A stretch of DNA of 64,000 nt from Pollutimonas sp035515055 (GTDB lineage: Bacteria; Pseudomonadota; Gammaproteobacteria; Burkholderiales; Burkholderiaceae_B). The notes below the pieces were generated by a model. The model did no database searches. It was not told the origin of the DNA and saw only the letters and a program-made list of their open reading frames with translations. The number at the start of each line of letters is the position of its first letter. Position 1 is the stretch's first letter. Shown in pieces: positions 56,622 to 64,000 of the stretch. Position numbers and translations under genes: made by a program. Where the stretch lies: the NCBI GenBank assembly GCA_035515055.1, contig DATJBV010000037.1, positions 62,001 to 126,000 on the forward strand, given 5' to 3'.

Positions 56622-57863
56622 ATGCACGATTTATTACTAGTCATTAATGCAGGCAGCTCAAGCCTGAAGTTTCAGCTATATGCCATACAAGAAGCCGACA
56701 CGCTTGCACTGATATATGGTGGCCAAGTCTCCGGAATTGGAAGCGCGCACCCCAACTTCAAGGTTCGCGACGCCGCTCGGTCCGTGCTGGTGGACCGGGA
56801 CTTGGCCGCGTCCGATGCGGCCGATCTGGGGCTGGCGCAGCATGCTCTTGCGGAATGGCTGGGCACGCGCATCGACCGGCAGCCCATTGCCGTGGGGCAT
56901 CGTATCGTTCACGGCGGCGCGCGCATGAGCGACAGCATTGTGGTGGACGATGCCGTGCTGGAATACCTGGATTCATTGTCGCCGCTGGCTCCGCTTCACC
57001 AGCACAACAATCTTGCGCCGGTGCACGTCATTCACGAACAGTGGCCCGAGATAAGGCAAGTCGCGTGCTTCGACACCGCCTTTCATCGCACCCATGACAA
57101 TATGGTGGACCGGTTCGCCTTGCCCGAATCCTTTTATGAAAGAGGAGTGCGCCGCTATGGTTTCCACGGGCTGTCCTACGACTATATTGCCCAACATTTG
57201 CGCCAGCATCTACCCGACGTCGCCTCGGGTAGGGTGGTCGCGGCGCACTTGGGGTCAGGAGCTTCGGCGTGCGCGATGGTGAATGGGCGTAGCGTCGAAA
57301 GTACCATGGGATTTACCGCGCTCGATGGCCTGCCCATGGGGACGCGGCCAGGCCGGCTCGACGCCGGTGTCGTATTGTGGATGCTGGAGCAAGGCATGAC
57401 ACACGACGAAATCCAGCACGTTCTTTATGCCGAGTCGGGTCTGAAGGGCTTGTCGGGCATTAGCGCCGATGTGCGCGACCTCCTGGTCAGCGGGGCGCCC
57501 TCGGCAAAGCTGGCCCTATCTTATTTCGCCTACCGTACGGCTGAAAGCATTGCTGGCTTGTGTGTTGCTTCAAAGGGTCTGGATTCGCTGGTTTTCACCG
57601 CGGGAGTCGGGGAAAACTCTCCACCCGTGCGCGCCGCGATTTGCGGTCATCTGGATTGGCTGGGTATCAAGCTCGACGATGCACGGAACCGTGAAGGATC
57701 GGTGTGTATATCGGGGCGTGACAGCCGCATTGGGGTGTATGTCGTGCCTACCAACGAAGAATACGTCATTGCCCGCCAGACGCTGGAGAAAATCCGGGCA
57801 TCCGCGGCTGCTAGCGCTATCTTGCCGGTCGCCGCCATGCCGCAACCCCAGCCAGTACCGTAA
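56622..57863 (+). CDS. ackA: Acetate kinase
   Basis: A 413-residue ASKHA-fold kinase that makes ATP from acetyl phosphate, or the reverse. The signature VINAGSSSLKFQLY is at residues 7-20. HRIVHGGARMSDS, NLAPVHVIHEQW, FDTAFHRT, RYGFHGLSYDYI and AHLGSGASACAMVNGRSVESTMGFTALDGLPMGTRPGRLD contain the catalytic His, Arg and Asp residues; FTAGVGENSPPVRAAI completes the ATP site. All are intact. The terminal 20 residues are Ala/Pro-rich. Its 3' end overlaps the convergent dsbB by 47 bases (57817-57863), an unusual long antisense overlap. Confidence 0.95.
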   Translation: MHDLLLVINAGSSSLKFQLYAIQEADTLALIYGGQVSGIGSAHPNFKVRDAARSVLVDRDLAASDAADLGLAQHALAEWLGTRIDRQPIAVGHRIVHGGARMSDSIVVDDAVLEYLDSLSPLAPLHQHNNLAPVHVIHEQWPEIRQVACFDTAFHRTHDNMVDRFALPESFYERGVRRYGFHGLSYDYIAQHLRQHLPDVASGRVVAAHLGSGASACAMVNGRSVESTMGFTALDGLPMGTRPGRLDAGVVLWMLEQGMTHDEIQHVLYAESGLKGLSGISADVRDLLVSGAPSAKLALSYFAYRTAESIAGLCVASKGLDSLVFTAGVGENSPPVRAAICGHLDWLGIKLDDARNREGSVCISGRDSRIGVYVVPTNEEYVIARQTLEKIRASAAASAILPVAAMPQPQPVP

Positions 57864-58308
57864 CCAGTACGAATAGGCCCATACCCCACAAGGCGTATTC
57901 GATACCCAGCAGGCTGACCCTGGCATCCATGCAAGTGGCAAATATCCCGAATAGCCAGGGGATCCCCGCATCCAGGCCGCTGGAGACCATGTATCGATCG
58001 GCAAACGTCATGTCGCAGGAGAACTTATTGGCGGCTACCGTGTGTTGATACCATGCGGCCGCGACGCCAGCGCAACCTAGCGCGGCGGCGGCCGCTGCGC
58101 CCAGCCGCTGTGCCCAGCCGGCGTAGCGTCCGGCCAAGACAGCCAGCCAGCACACGGCGGCAATCGCCAGGAAAATGAAACGTTGCAATACGCACCAGGC
58201 ACAGGGCAACATGTCGAAAACATGCTGCGACACCAAGGCAGCCGCAACAGCGCCTACGCACAGCAGTGCAATAATATTAAGCAAGCGCGCGCTTGAGACT
58301 GTAGTCAT
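57817..58308 (-). CDS. dsbB: Disulfide bond formation protein B
   Basis: A 163-residue inner-membrane protein with four helices that reoxidises DsbA using quinone. The first periplasmic Cys pair is C36-x-x-C39 in LPCAWCVLQR; the second pair is Cys98 (NKFSCDMTF) and Cys126 (FATCMDAR). The quinone-binding Arg after the first pair is present (QRFIF). All functional residues are present. It is the last gene of the map-glnD-marC-dsbB minus-strand group, 6 bases after marC. Its 3' end overlaps ackA by 47 bases. Confidence 0.92.
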   Translation of the reverse strand: MTTVSSARLLNIIALLCVGAVAAALVSQHVFDMLPCAWCVLQRFIFLAIAAVCWLAVLAGRYAGWAQRLGAAAAAALGCAGVAAAWYQHTVAANKFSCDMTFADRYMVSSGLDAGIPWLFGIFATCMDARVSLLGIEYALWGMGLFVLVTVLAGVAAWRRPAR

Positions 58309-58314
58309 GTTGCA

Positions 58315-59016
58315 TCAAATCCCGATGGCTGCCGCTTCTCGCAGCAGGTTAAGTAAGAGTTCGTGTGCGCCGTCCCACATGATTTGCACACCAAGGCAAA
58401 GCAATATGAATGCCGACAGCCGCATAAGCACAGCGGTGCCGTTAGGGCCGAGCTTGTGCAGGAATTGCGCGGCGAATTTAAGGCAGAAGTAGACCACAAT
58501 GGAGGCGGCGCCGATAGCGAGGAGCGAGCCGGCCAGGTTGCTTGCGGTGGTCATGGCCGTATCGCCGTGCAATGCGGCGCCCACCGTGATGGCGGCCGAT
58601 ATCGCGCCAGGTCCGCAGATCATGGGAAACGTCAACGGATAAAACGCCTTGGCGCGCACCTGTTCCAGCGAATAGGCTACGGCCATATTCTGGGCCTGCT
58701 CGGCATCGTGATCCGAGGCGCCGACCAGCCGCCAGGCGGTGGCGACCACCAAGAGCCCGCCGCCCACACGGATGATGGGCAGCGAAATGCCGAAGAACAC
58801 CAGGACAAGGTTGCCTGCCACCATGGCGACCGCCAGCATCAGGCAAATATTGAAGGCGACGCGTTGCGCCAGTTGCGTCCTGGCGTGCGCGCTTGCCCCT
58901 TCGGTGAGGGTAAGGAAAATGGGCGCTACCGCGGGCGGATTCAGAATGGGCAGTAGTGTCGCAAGGGCAAAAAGGAAACTGCGCCCGAAATTGATGAACA
59001 AATCGTTGAAGGCCAT
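58315..59016 (-). CDS. MarC family integral membrane protein
   Basis: A 233-residue membrane protein with six helices, of the MarC/YchE/YhgN family. The features are LFALATLLPILNPPAVAPIFLTLTEG near the N-terminus and RVGGGLLVVATAWRLVG, plus FYPLTFPMICGPGAISAAITVGA with the conserved PLTxPxxxGPG motif. Transport function has been suggested but not shown. The ATG at 59014-59016 was preferred; the frame extends to 59118, but that part overlaps glnD and is not membrane-like. It lies 25 bases after glnD and 6 bases before dsbB. Confidence 0.9.
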   Translation of the reverse strand: MAFNDLFINFGRSFLFALATLLPILNPPAVAPIFLTLTEGASAHARTQLAQRVAFNICLMLAVAMVAGNLVLVFFGISLPIIRVGGGLLVVATAWRLVGASDHDAEQAQNMAVAYSLEQVRAKAFYPLTFPMICGPGAISAAITVGAALHGDTAMTTASNLAGSLLAIGAASIVVYFCLKFAAQFLHKLGPNGTAVLMRLSAFILLCLGVQIMWDGAHELLLNLLREAAAIGI

Positions 59017-59041
59017 GACGATAGCGCGCAGTATAAGTGGA

Positions 59042-61627
59042 TTAAGGGGTTGTGCTATCGAGTGTGGAAAGCACGTCGCGCTCGAATTGCAGCTGCGCCC
59101 GCGGGTGGCCCAATACATCGCCCTCGATGATGAAAATGTCTTCGACCCTGTCGCCGAGCGTCAAGACTTTTGCCATCTTCAGATTGATGGAGTTCGCCGC
59201 GAATACTTGCGCAAGACTATACAGGAGACCAGGCCTGTCCGCCGCGGTAACGGACAATCGCCAAGACGAACTGCGTTCGTCCGGCTGCAGCTCAACGTTT
59301 GGAACAATGGGAAACACCCGGGCCCGCCGCGACCCGGGGCGAGGGTTGGCCGCCGTCGATGGGTCAGCGGCTTTCTTTTCGCGAGGCGAACGTAGCTGAA
59401 CATCCAGTTCATGTTCAACCAGCGAAGCATTCGATCTATAGTCTTTGTCGTATGGTCCGAGCAAGACAATAAAACTGTCCAACGCCCAGCCGTGATGCGT
59501 GGTGTGTATGCGGGCGTCTTGCACGCTGAGGCCTCGCCGGTCGAAGTAGCGGCAGATAGTCACGAACAAGTCCTCGACATCTTTGGTGTAAACCATGACT
59601 TGCAGCGCCTGGTTCTGGCCGACGACCCTGGCTTTCACGACGGGCTCCGGCGAGTTGACCCGGTAGTACAAATGGCGCGTGTGCCAGGCGATATCGCTGG
59701 CTTCATGGCGCAGGAAATAAGCAATGTCCAGTTGATCCCAGAAGGCGTCGCGGCTTTCGTCGCGCAGGCCCAACAGGCGAATTTCGTTCGCGGCCAGCGC
59801 CTTGCGTTGCGCGAGCACCGTGCCCGTATCCGGCTGGGCTCCACCCAGCGCGGCCAGCGTCTGACGATACAAGTCCTCGAGCAACTTGCCTTTCCAGGAG
59901 TTCCACACCTTGGGGCTGGTTCCGCGTATATCGGCAACGGTAAGCAGATAAAGCGCGGTCAGGCGCCGTTCGTCCCGCACGCAATGGGAAAAGTCCTGAA
60001 TTACGCCGGGATCGCTAAGGTCGCGCTTCTGCGCCACCATGGACATGGTCAGGTGGTGGCGCACGAGAAACTCGACCAGTTCGGCGTCCGCGCCTTCGAT
60101 GCCGTGATCCTGGCAGAAGCGGCGTGCCTCGATGGCGCCAAGTTCGGAATGGTCGCCACCCCGACCTTTGGCAATGTCGTGATAGAGCGCCGCAACGTAG
60201 AGCAGCCAATGGCGGTCAAAGTCCGCAATCAATTGGCTGGCCAGCGGATACTCCTGCGCGTGTTCGGGCATGGTGAAGCGGCGCAGGTTGCGCACGACCA
60301 TTAGTATGTGCTGGTCCACCGTGTACGCATGGAACAAGTCATGCTGCATCTGGCCGACAATGCGGCGGAATACCGGCAGGTAACGCGGCAGGATATTCAG
60401 CATGGTCATGCGGCGCAATGCGTGAACGATTCCACGCGGTTGCTGCAGGATTTGTATGAACTGCCTGCGATTCACCGGGTTCTGGCGGAATTGCGCATCG
60501 ATGCGGCGTCGGGCATTCCACATGGCCCGCAAGGTCTGGGCCGACAGCCCCGACACGTCGGGGTGTTGTTGCATGACCAGAAAGGCGCGCAGCAACAGTG
60601 CGGGGTTGCGGGCAAAACTGTCTTCGCGTCGGCTCTGCAGGCGGCCCCGTACAATCTGAAAGTCATCGTCGATGATGCGCACGTGGTCGGTCGCGGCGGG
60701 AAAGAGCAGTTCCTCGATGCTCTGCATCAGGATGGTATTCAACTGGTTGACCGCCCTGGCTGCCCAATAATACCTCTGCATAAGAATTTCGCTGGGGCGC
60801 CGGTTCTTGACCGCGCTGAACCCGTATATGGCCGCAAGCGCCGGCTGCAGGTCGAAAAGGACGCGATCCTCGCGGCGTCCGCTCAGCAAATGCAATTCGA
60901 TGCGCAGGCGCTTGAACGCCGATTCCGCGCGGCGTAGCGAGCGCAATTCGGCAGGTGTCAATAAATCGGTACGGACGACCTCCGCCCAGGTGCGTCCAAG
61001 GCCCGCCGCTTGCGCCACCCATAACACCACCTGCAAATCCCGCAGTCCACCGGGAGCCTCTTTGCAATTGGGCTCGAGCGCATACGGCGTATCCTGGTGA
61101 CGTGCGTGGCGCTGCTGCATTTCAGCGCGCTTGGCCTGGAAAAAGGTCTGCACGTCCATTTGGTCGCGCATCAGGAGTTCGAGCTGTTTAAGCAACTGCC
61201 GGTCGCCTACCAGCCACCGCGCTTCCATGAGTGCGGTTTCAACGGTTATGTCATTCGCCGCCTCACGCTGGCAGTCCGCCAGCGTGCGCACGCTATGCCC
61301 GGGCTCGATGCCCAGGTCCCACATTGCCGCAATCAACGCCTCGATCATGGCGGTATCGGTATCGCTCGGCGGATCGCGCAACAAGACCAGGACATCGACA
61401 TCGGAATAGGGATATAGCTCTCCGCGCCCATAACCCCCGACCGCGACCAATGCTGAGCCTGGCGGCAGGGGGTACGCGCGGACCAGATCCCTCAGGGTCT
61501 GATCCATGATGCGCCGTAACGCGCCAAGCAGCTGGTCGGGACGCAGATGCTCGCGGAACCGTTGTATGGCCTCGTTGCGACGTTCGGCCAACTGATCGCG
61601 CAATAAGGCTACGGTGGGCGTGCGCAT
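59042..61627 (-). CDS. glnD: Bifunctional PII uridylyltransferase / uridylyl-removing enzyme
   Basis: An 861-residue nitrogen sensor that adds UMP to PII at low glutamine and removes it at high glutamine. The nucleotidyltransferase motif is GGYGRGELYPYSDVDVL, with Asp77 and Asp79. LEPNCKEAPGGLRDLQVVLW is another family block. The HD hydrolase domain has ALYHDIAKGRGGDHSELGA near residues 485-505. Two ACT domains follow at the C-terminus, including VQDARIHTTHHGWALDSFIV and TAADRPGLLYSLAQVFAANSINLKMAKV. All are intact. It lies 20 bases after map, the same order as E. coli, and forms a likely operon with map, marC and dsbB. Confidence 0.97.
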   Translation of the reverse strand: MRTPTVALLRDQLAERRNEAIQRFREHLRPDQLLGALRRIMDQTLRDLVRAYPLPPGSALVAVGGYGRGELYPYSDVDVLVLLRDPPSDTDTAMIEALIAAMWDLGIEPGHSVRTLADCQREAANDITVETALMEARWLVGDRQLLKQLELLMRDQMDVQTFFQAKRAEMQQRHARHQDTPYALEPNCKEAPGGLRDLQVVLWVAQAAGLGRTWAEVVRTDLLTPAELRSLRRAESAFKRLRIELHLLSGRREDRVLFDLQPALAAIYGFSAVKNRRPSEILMQRYYWAARAVNQLNTILMQSIEELLFPAATDHVRIIDDDFQIVRGRLQSRREDSFARNPALLLRAFLVMQQHPDVSGLSAQTLRAMWNARRRIDAQFRQNPVNRRQFIQILQQPRGIVHALRRMTMLNILPRYLPVFRRIVGQMQHDLFHAYTVDQHILMVVRNLRRFTMPEHAQEYPLASQLIADFDRHWLLYVAALYHDIAKGRGGDHSELGAIEARRFCQDHGIEGADAELVEFLVRHHLTMSMVAQKRDLSDPGVIQDFSHCVRDERRLTALYLLTVADIRGTSPKVWNSWKGKLLEDLYRQTLAALGGAQPDTGTVLAQRKALAANEIRLLGLRDESRDAFWDQLDIAYFLRHEASDIAWHTRHLYYRVNSPEPVVKARVVGQNQALQVMVYTKDVEDLFVTICRYFDRRGLSVQDARIHTTHHGWALDSFIVLLGPYDKDYRSNASLVEHELDVQLRSPREKKAADPSTAANPRPGSRRARVFPIVPNVELQPDERSSSWRLSVTAADRPGLLYSLAQVFAANSINLKMAKVLTLGDRVEDIFIIEGDVLGHPRAQLQFERDVLSTLDSTTP

Positions 61628-61647
61628 GGTCCGCCTGTGAATAGGGC

Positions 61648-62454
61648 TTAGGCCGCCTTCACGAAGGCGGGGAGTGCGGGCATGCCTTTGGATACAGTAA
61701 GGATTTCATAGCCTGTATCGGTTACCAGGAGACTGTGCTCCCACTGTGCCGACAGTGTGTGGTCGCGCGTGACGACCGTCCAGCCGTCGGCCAGTGTGCG
61801 GATTTCGCGCCGGCCCGCATTGATCATGGGCTCGATCGTGAATATCATGCCTGGTTCAAGCGTGACGCCGGTTCCTGGTTTTCCATAATGCAGCACTTGT
61901 GGATCTTGATGGAACTTGCGGCCGACGCCATGCCCGCAATATTCACGAACGACCGAAAAGCCAGCCTTTTCGGCATGCTTCTGTATGGCGTTACCGATGT
62001 CGCCCAGCGTGGCGCCGGGGCGAACTTGCTCGATGCCGAGCCACATGCATTCGTAGGTGGTCTCGGTCAGCCGGCGAGCAAGGATGGAAGGTTCGCCTAC
62101 ATAGTACATGCGGCTTGTATCGCCAAACCAGCCATCCTTGATGACAGTGACGTCGATATTCATGATGTCGCCGTTCTTCAAAACCTTTTCGCCGGGGATG
62201 CCATGGCAAATCACATGATTGACCGATGTGCAGATGGATCCTGGGAATGGGGTGTAGCCTGGCGGGGCGTAGCCCACCGTCGCCGACTGAACCTTGAGTT
62301 CGTTGGTAATGAAATCCAGACACAGACGATCGAGTTCGCCGGTAGTGATGCCGGCGCGGACGTGCGGCTCGAGGAAGTCCAGCGTGGCGGCGGCGGCCTG
62401 GCAGGCGGCGCGCATTTTATCGAGATCGGCGGGGTCGGTAACTATAACACTCAT
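61648..62454 (-). CDS. map: Methionine aminopeptidase, type I
   Basis: A 268-residue metalloprotease that removes the initiator Met from nascent proteins. Metal and substrate residues are in ICHGIPGEKVLKNGDIMNIDVTVIKDGWFGDTSRMY (His and two Asp), GHGVGRKFHQDPQVLHYG (His), FTIEPMIN (Glu) and WEHSLLVTDTG (Glu). Length and motif order match type Ia enzymes. It is the first gene of the minus-strand map-glnD group and is divergent from rpsB, as in E. coli. The gene starts 6 bases from the -35 of the rpsB promoter. Confidence 0.97.
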   Translation of the reverse strand: MSVIVTDPADLDKMRAACQAAAATLDFLEPHVRAGITTGELDRLCLDFITNELKVQSATVGYAPPGYTPFPGSICTSVNHVICHGIPGEKVLKNGDIMNIDVTVIKDGWFGDTSRMYYVGEPSILARRLTETTYECMWLGIEQVRPGATLGDIGNAIQKHAEKAGFSVVREYCGHGVGRKFHQDPQVLHYGKPGTGVTLEPGMIFTIEPMINAGRREIRTLADGWTVVTRDHTLSAQWEHSLLVTDTGYEILTVSKGMPALPAFVKAA

Positions 62455-62460
62455 GGTAAC

Positions 62461-62490
62461 TTGAACTAGGTGGCCTAAAAATAGTAGAAT
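62461..62490 (+). promoter_or_regulatory. Sigma70 promoter for rpsB-tsf
   Basis: TTGAAC (62461-62466) and TAGAAT (62485-62490) are separated by 18 bases. This predicts a start near 62497 and a leader of about 175 bases containing hairpins. Confidence 0.65.
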
Positions 62491-62494
62491 TATA

Positions 62495-62583
62495 GGCTTT
62501 CTTGAATTTTCATTAGAAAGCCCGTAGTGCGAAAGCGCTGCGGAGATGCCACCGACGTGCCATGACTATGGCATTGATGTGGC
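62495..62583 (+). promoter_or_regulatory. Structured rpsB leader, candidate S2 autoregulatory element
   Basis: Two structures lie in the leader: a perfect 8-bp hairpin (GGCTTTCT/AGAAAGCC, 62495-62522), and a nested pair with an outer stem GCCAC (62548-62552)/GTGGC (62579-62583) around an inner hairpin TGCCAT-GACT-ATGGCA (62558-62573). Ribosomal protein S2 represses its own rpsB mRNA through a leader structure in other proteobacteria, so this is a plausible equivalent. I have not matched it to a covariance model. Confidence 0.5.
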
Positions 62584-62672
62584 GTGCGTCAAAAATCGCG
62601 TGCTGGTTAAAACAGGGTGTCTGGATCAACCGGATACTAGCCTAGCACAAGACCAAACCCTCGGAGAATTTT

Positions 62673-63422
62673 ATGTCGTTAATGCGCGAAATGCTTGAAG
62701 CCGGTGTCCACTTCGGCCACCAGACACGTTACTGGAACCCAAAGATGGCACCGTACATCTTCGGTCACCGTAACAAGATACACATCGTCAACCTCGAACA
62801 AACCGTGGTCAAGTACCAGGAAGCCGCGAAGTTCGTCCGCCAAGTCGCGGCCCGCGGCGGCAATGTATTGTTCGTCGGCACCAAGCGCGCGGCGCGCGAG
62901 CTCGTCGCCGCCGAAGCGGCACGTTGCGGCATGCCTTATGTCGACAGCCGTTGGCTGGGCGGCATGATGACCAACTTCAAAACGGTCAAGAGCTCCATCA
63001 AGCGCCTGAAAGAAATGGAAGTGCAGGTTGCCGACGGCGCCACCGAGCGCATGAGCAAGAAAGAAGCGCTGATGTTTGATCGCGAACTCGAAAAATTGAA
63101 CAAGGCCATTGGCGGCATCAAGGACATGAACACGTTGCCAGAGGCGTTGTTCGTCATTGACGTCGGCTACCACAAGATCGCCATCGCCGAAGCCAAGACG
63201 CTGGGCATTCCGGTTGTGGCCGTGGTCGACACGAACCACTCGCCCGACGGCATCGAACACGTCATTCCCGGCAACGACGACTCGGCAAAGGCAATTGCTC
63301 TGTACGCCCGCGGAATGGCTGATGCCGTTCTGGAAGGCCGCGAGCAAAACCTCAACGGCCTGGTCGAAGAGATTGCCGAAGGCGATGAAGAGTTCGTCGA
63401 GGTCGACCAAAACCGCGAATAA
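62673..63422 (+). CDS. rpsB: 30S ribosomal protein S2
   Basis: A 249-residue ribosomal protein of the small subunit, beginning MSLMREMLEAGVHFGHQTRYWNPKM. Further conserved stretches are GTKRAARELVAAEAARCGMPYVDSRWLGGMMTNFKTVKSSIKRL and VVDTNHSPDGIEHVIPGNDDSAKAI. The ATG at 62673 follows CTCGGAG. The C-terminal tail is acidic, as usual. The gene pairs with tsf downstream. Excess S2 commonly binds its own leader and reduces expression of both genes. Confidence 0.98.
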   Translation: MSLMREMLEAGVHFGHQTRYWNPKMAPYIFGHRNKIHIVNLEQTVVKYQEAAKFVRQVAARGGNVLFVGTKRAARELVAAEAARCGMPYVDSRWLGGMMTNFKTVKSSIKRLKEMEVQVADGATERMSKKEALMFDRELEKLNKAIGGIKDMNTLPEALFVIDVGYHKIAIAEAKTLGIPVVAVVDTNHSPDGIEHVIPGNDDSAKAIALYARGMADAVLEGREQNLNGLVEEIAEGDEEFVEVDQNRE

Positions 63423-63499
63423 GTTTATTCCTCGCCTGGCGCGGATGTTGGCTGGTCGTGCCGGTACGCGGCTGGCCAGCCGCACTTGATTCGTACCCG

Positions 63500-63525
63500 C
63501 CCCGGCCATGCCGGGGTCTGTTTTA
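63500..63525 (+). terminator. Partial terminator/attenuator between rpsB and tsf
   Basis: CCCCGGC (63500-63506) and GCCGGGG (63510-63516) form a 7-bp stem with a 3-base CAT loop, followed by TCTGTTTTA. In E. coli an rpsB-tsf intercistronic terminator reduces tsf transcription; this hairpin lies at the equivalent place. Confidence 0.55.
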
Positions 63526-63542
63526 GTGAACTGGAGAAAATA

Positions 63543-64000
63543 GTGGCTCAAATTACGGCATCTATGGTTAAAGAACTGCGCGAGAAAACTGACGCGCCCA
63601 TGATGGAATGCAAAAAGGCACTCACCGAAGCAGACGGCGATTTGGCCCGCGCTGAAGAAATTCTCCGCGTAAAACTGGGCAACAAGGCCAGCAAGGCAGC
63701 CACGCGCGTCACCGCCGAAGGCCTTGTGGGCTTGCATATGTCGGCCGACGGCAAGCGCGGTACGGTCGTCGAAGTCAATTGCGAAACCGATTTTGTCGCA
63801 AAGAACGACGATTTCCTCGGTTTCCTGAACCAGCTGGCCGAACTCATTACCGATAAAAACCCCGCAGACGTCGCGGCGCTGAACAATCTTCCCATGGCCG
63901 GCGGCACTGTCGAGTCGACTCGCGCCGCCTTGGTCGGCAAGATCGGCGAGAACATCTCCGTGCGCCGCTTCCAACGCTTTGAAACGACCGACAAGCTTGC
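63543..64000 (+). CDS. tsf: Elongation factor Ts, N-terminal part (3' end outside window)
   Basis: The first 152 or so residues of EF-Ts, the guanine-nucleotide exchange factor for EF-Tu. The start is GTG at 63543 with a GGAGA ribosome-binding site. It begins MAQITASMVKELREKTDAPMMECKKALTEADGDL, the conserved N-terminal UBA-like domain, then EGLVGLHMSADGKRGTVVEVNCETDFVAKNDDF with the TDFVA motif that contacts EF-Tu. The frame remains open to base 64000, so the rest lies beyond the window. Confidence 0.98.
   Translation, partial: MAQITASMVKELREKTDAPMMECKKALTEADGDLARAEEILRVKLGNKASKAATRVTAEGLVGLHMSADGKRGTVVEVNCETDFVAKNDDFLGFLNQLAELITDKNPADVAALNNLPMAGGTVESTRAALVGKIGENISVRRFQRFETTDKL

Noticed and set aside
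62679..63974. 431-codon minus-strand frame opposite rpsB and tsf
   Set aside because: It spans two highly conserved plus-strand genes and the gap between them; composition is that of an antisense shadow.
1..64000. tRNA, rRNA, CRISPR arrays, insertion sequences, prophage or integrative elements
   Set aside because: No cloverleaf-like sequence, repeat-spacer pattern, transposase, integrase or terminal inverted repeats were seen; composition and gene order are those of core chromosome throughout.

Overview
The window reads as a contiguous piece of chromosome from a betaproteobacterium of the order Burkholderiales, most likely an Alcaligenaceae relative of Bordetella, Pusillimonas or Achromobacter. 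That placement is inferred from gene order (map-glnD divergent from rpsB-tsf; a PAS kinase/FixJ-type regulator divergent from aceE-aceF-lpdA; an E3 subunit carrying its own lipoyl domain), from the TRAP transporter, and from the GC-rich, tightly packed coding style. I see no phage, insertion sequence, CRISPR array, tRNA or rRNA gene, and no intergenic gap longer than 300 bases.

Layout. 0-1.7 kb: 3' end of ppiD, then divergent tesA and a ybbA-like ABC ATPase whose start codons overlap. 1.7-4.4 kb: TRAP transporter dctPQM (minus). 4.6-6.5 kb: M23 peptidase plus azlCD. 6.5-11.6 kb (minus): xthA, a methyltransferase, an unknown acidic protein, gmk-rpoZ-spoT. 11.8-16.9 kb: a 47-residue ORF with its own terminator, a PhaA-type thiolase, a spermidine-synthase-like protein and a three-gene ABC importer. 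16.9-20.9 kb: a ybhP-clsB-ybhN membrane-lipid triad, then two envelope/stress-type proteins. 21-29.8 kb: an RND tripartite pump whose outer-membrane gene overlaps pdxJ, a YdjA-type nitroreductase and a stand-alone E3-like flavoprotein. 29.8-35.8 kb (minus): a kinase, regulator, folD and prlC chained by 4-base overlaps, then a SCO1-type protein. 36-42.3 kb: the pyruvate dehydrogenase complex. 42.4-48.8 kb: folC-dedD-cvpA-purF, then an L,D-transpeptidase and a YcbK-like peptidase. 48.8-57.9 kb: a carbon-storage and acetate cluster. 57.8-62.5 kb (minus): map-glnD-marC-dsbB. 62.5-64 kb: rpsB and the 5' part of tsf.

How it fits together. Pyruvate dehydrogenase makes acetyl-CoA. Thiolase (12 kb), PhaB and PhaC (49-51 kb) can store it as polyhydroxybutyrate, and a short Pta/Ptb-type enzyme with AckA can convert it to acetate and ATP. 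phaCB sit in a minus-strand operon behind a P-type cation ATPase. That operon diverges from a GntP-like permease, pta and ackA across a 193-base region.

The most notable signal is in that divergent region: a perfect FNR/ANR-type box (TTGAT-CCCG-ATCAA, 54105-54118). It is centred exactly 41.5 bases upstream of the start predicted from a minus-strand -10 (TATCTT, 54077-54082), and near -70 for the plus-strand genes. This suggests a compact low-oxygen PHB/acetate module resembling the low-oxygen-activated locus of Burkholderia. A second regulatory hotspot is the 261-base region between the two-component/folD/prlC operon and aceE, which carries several palindromes.
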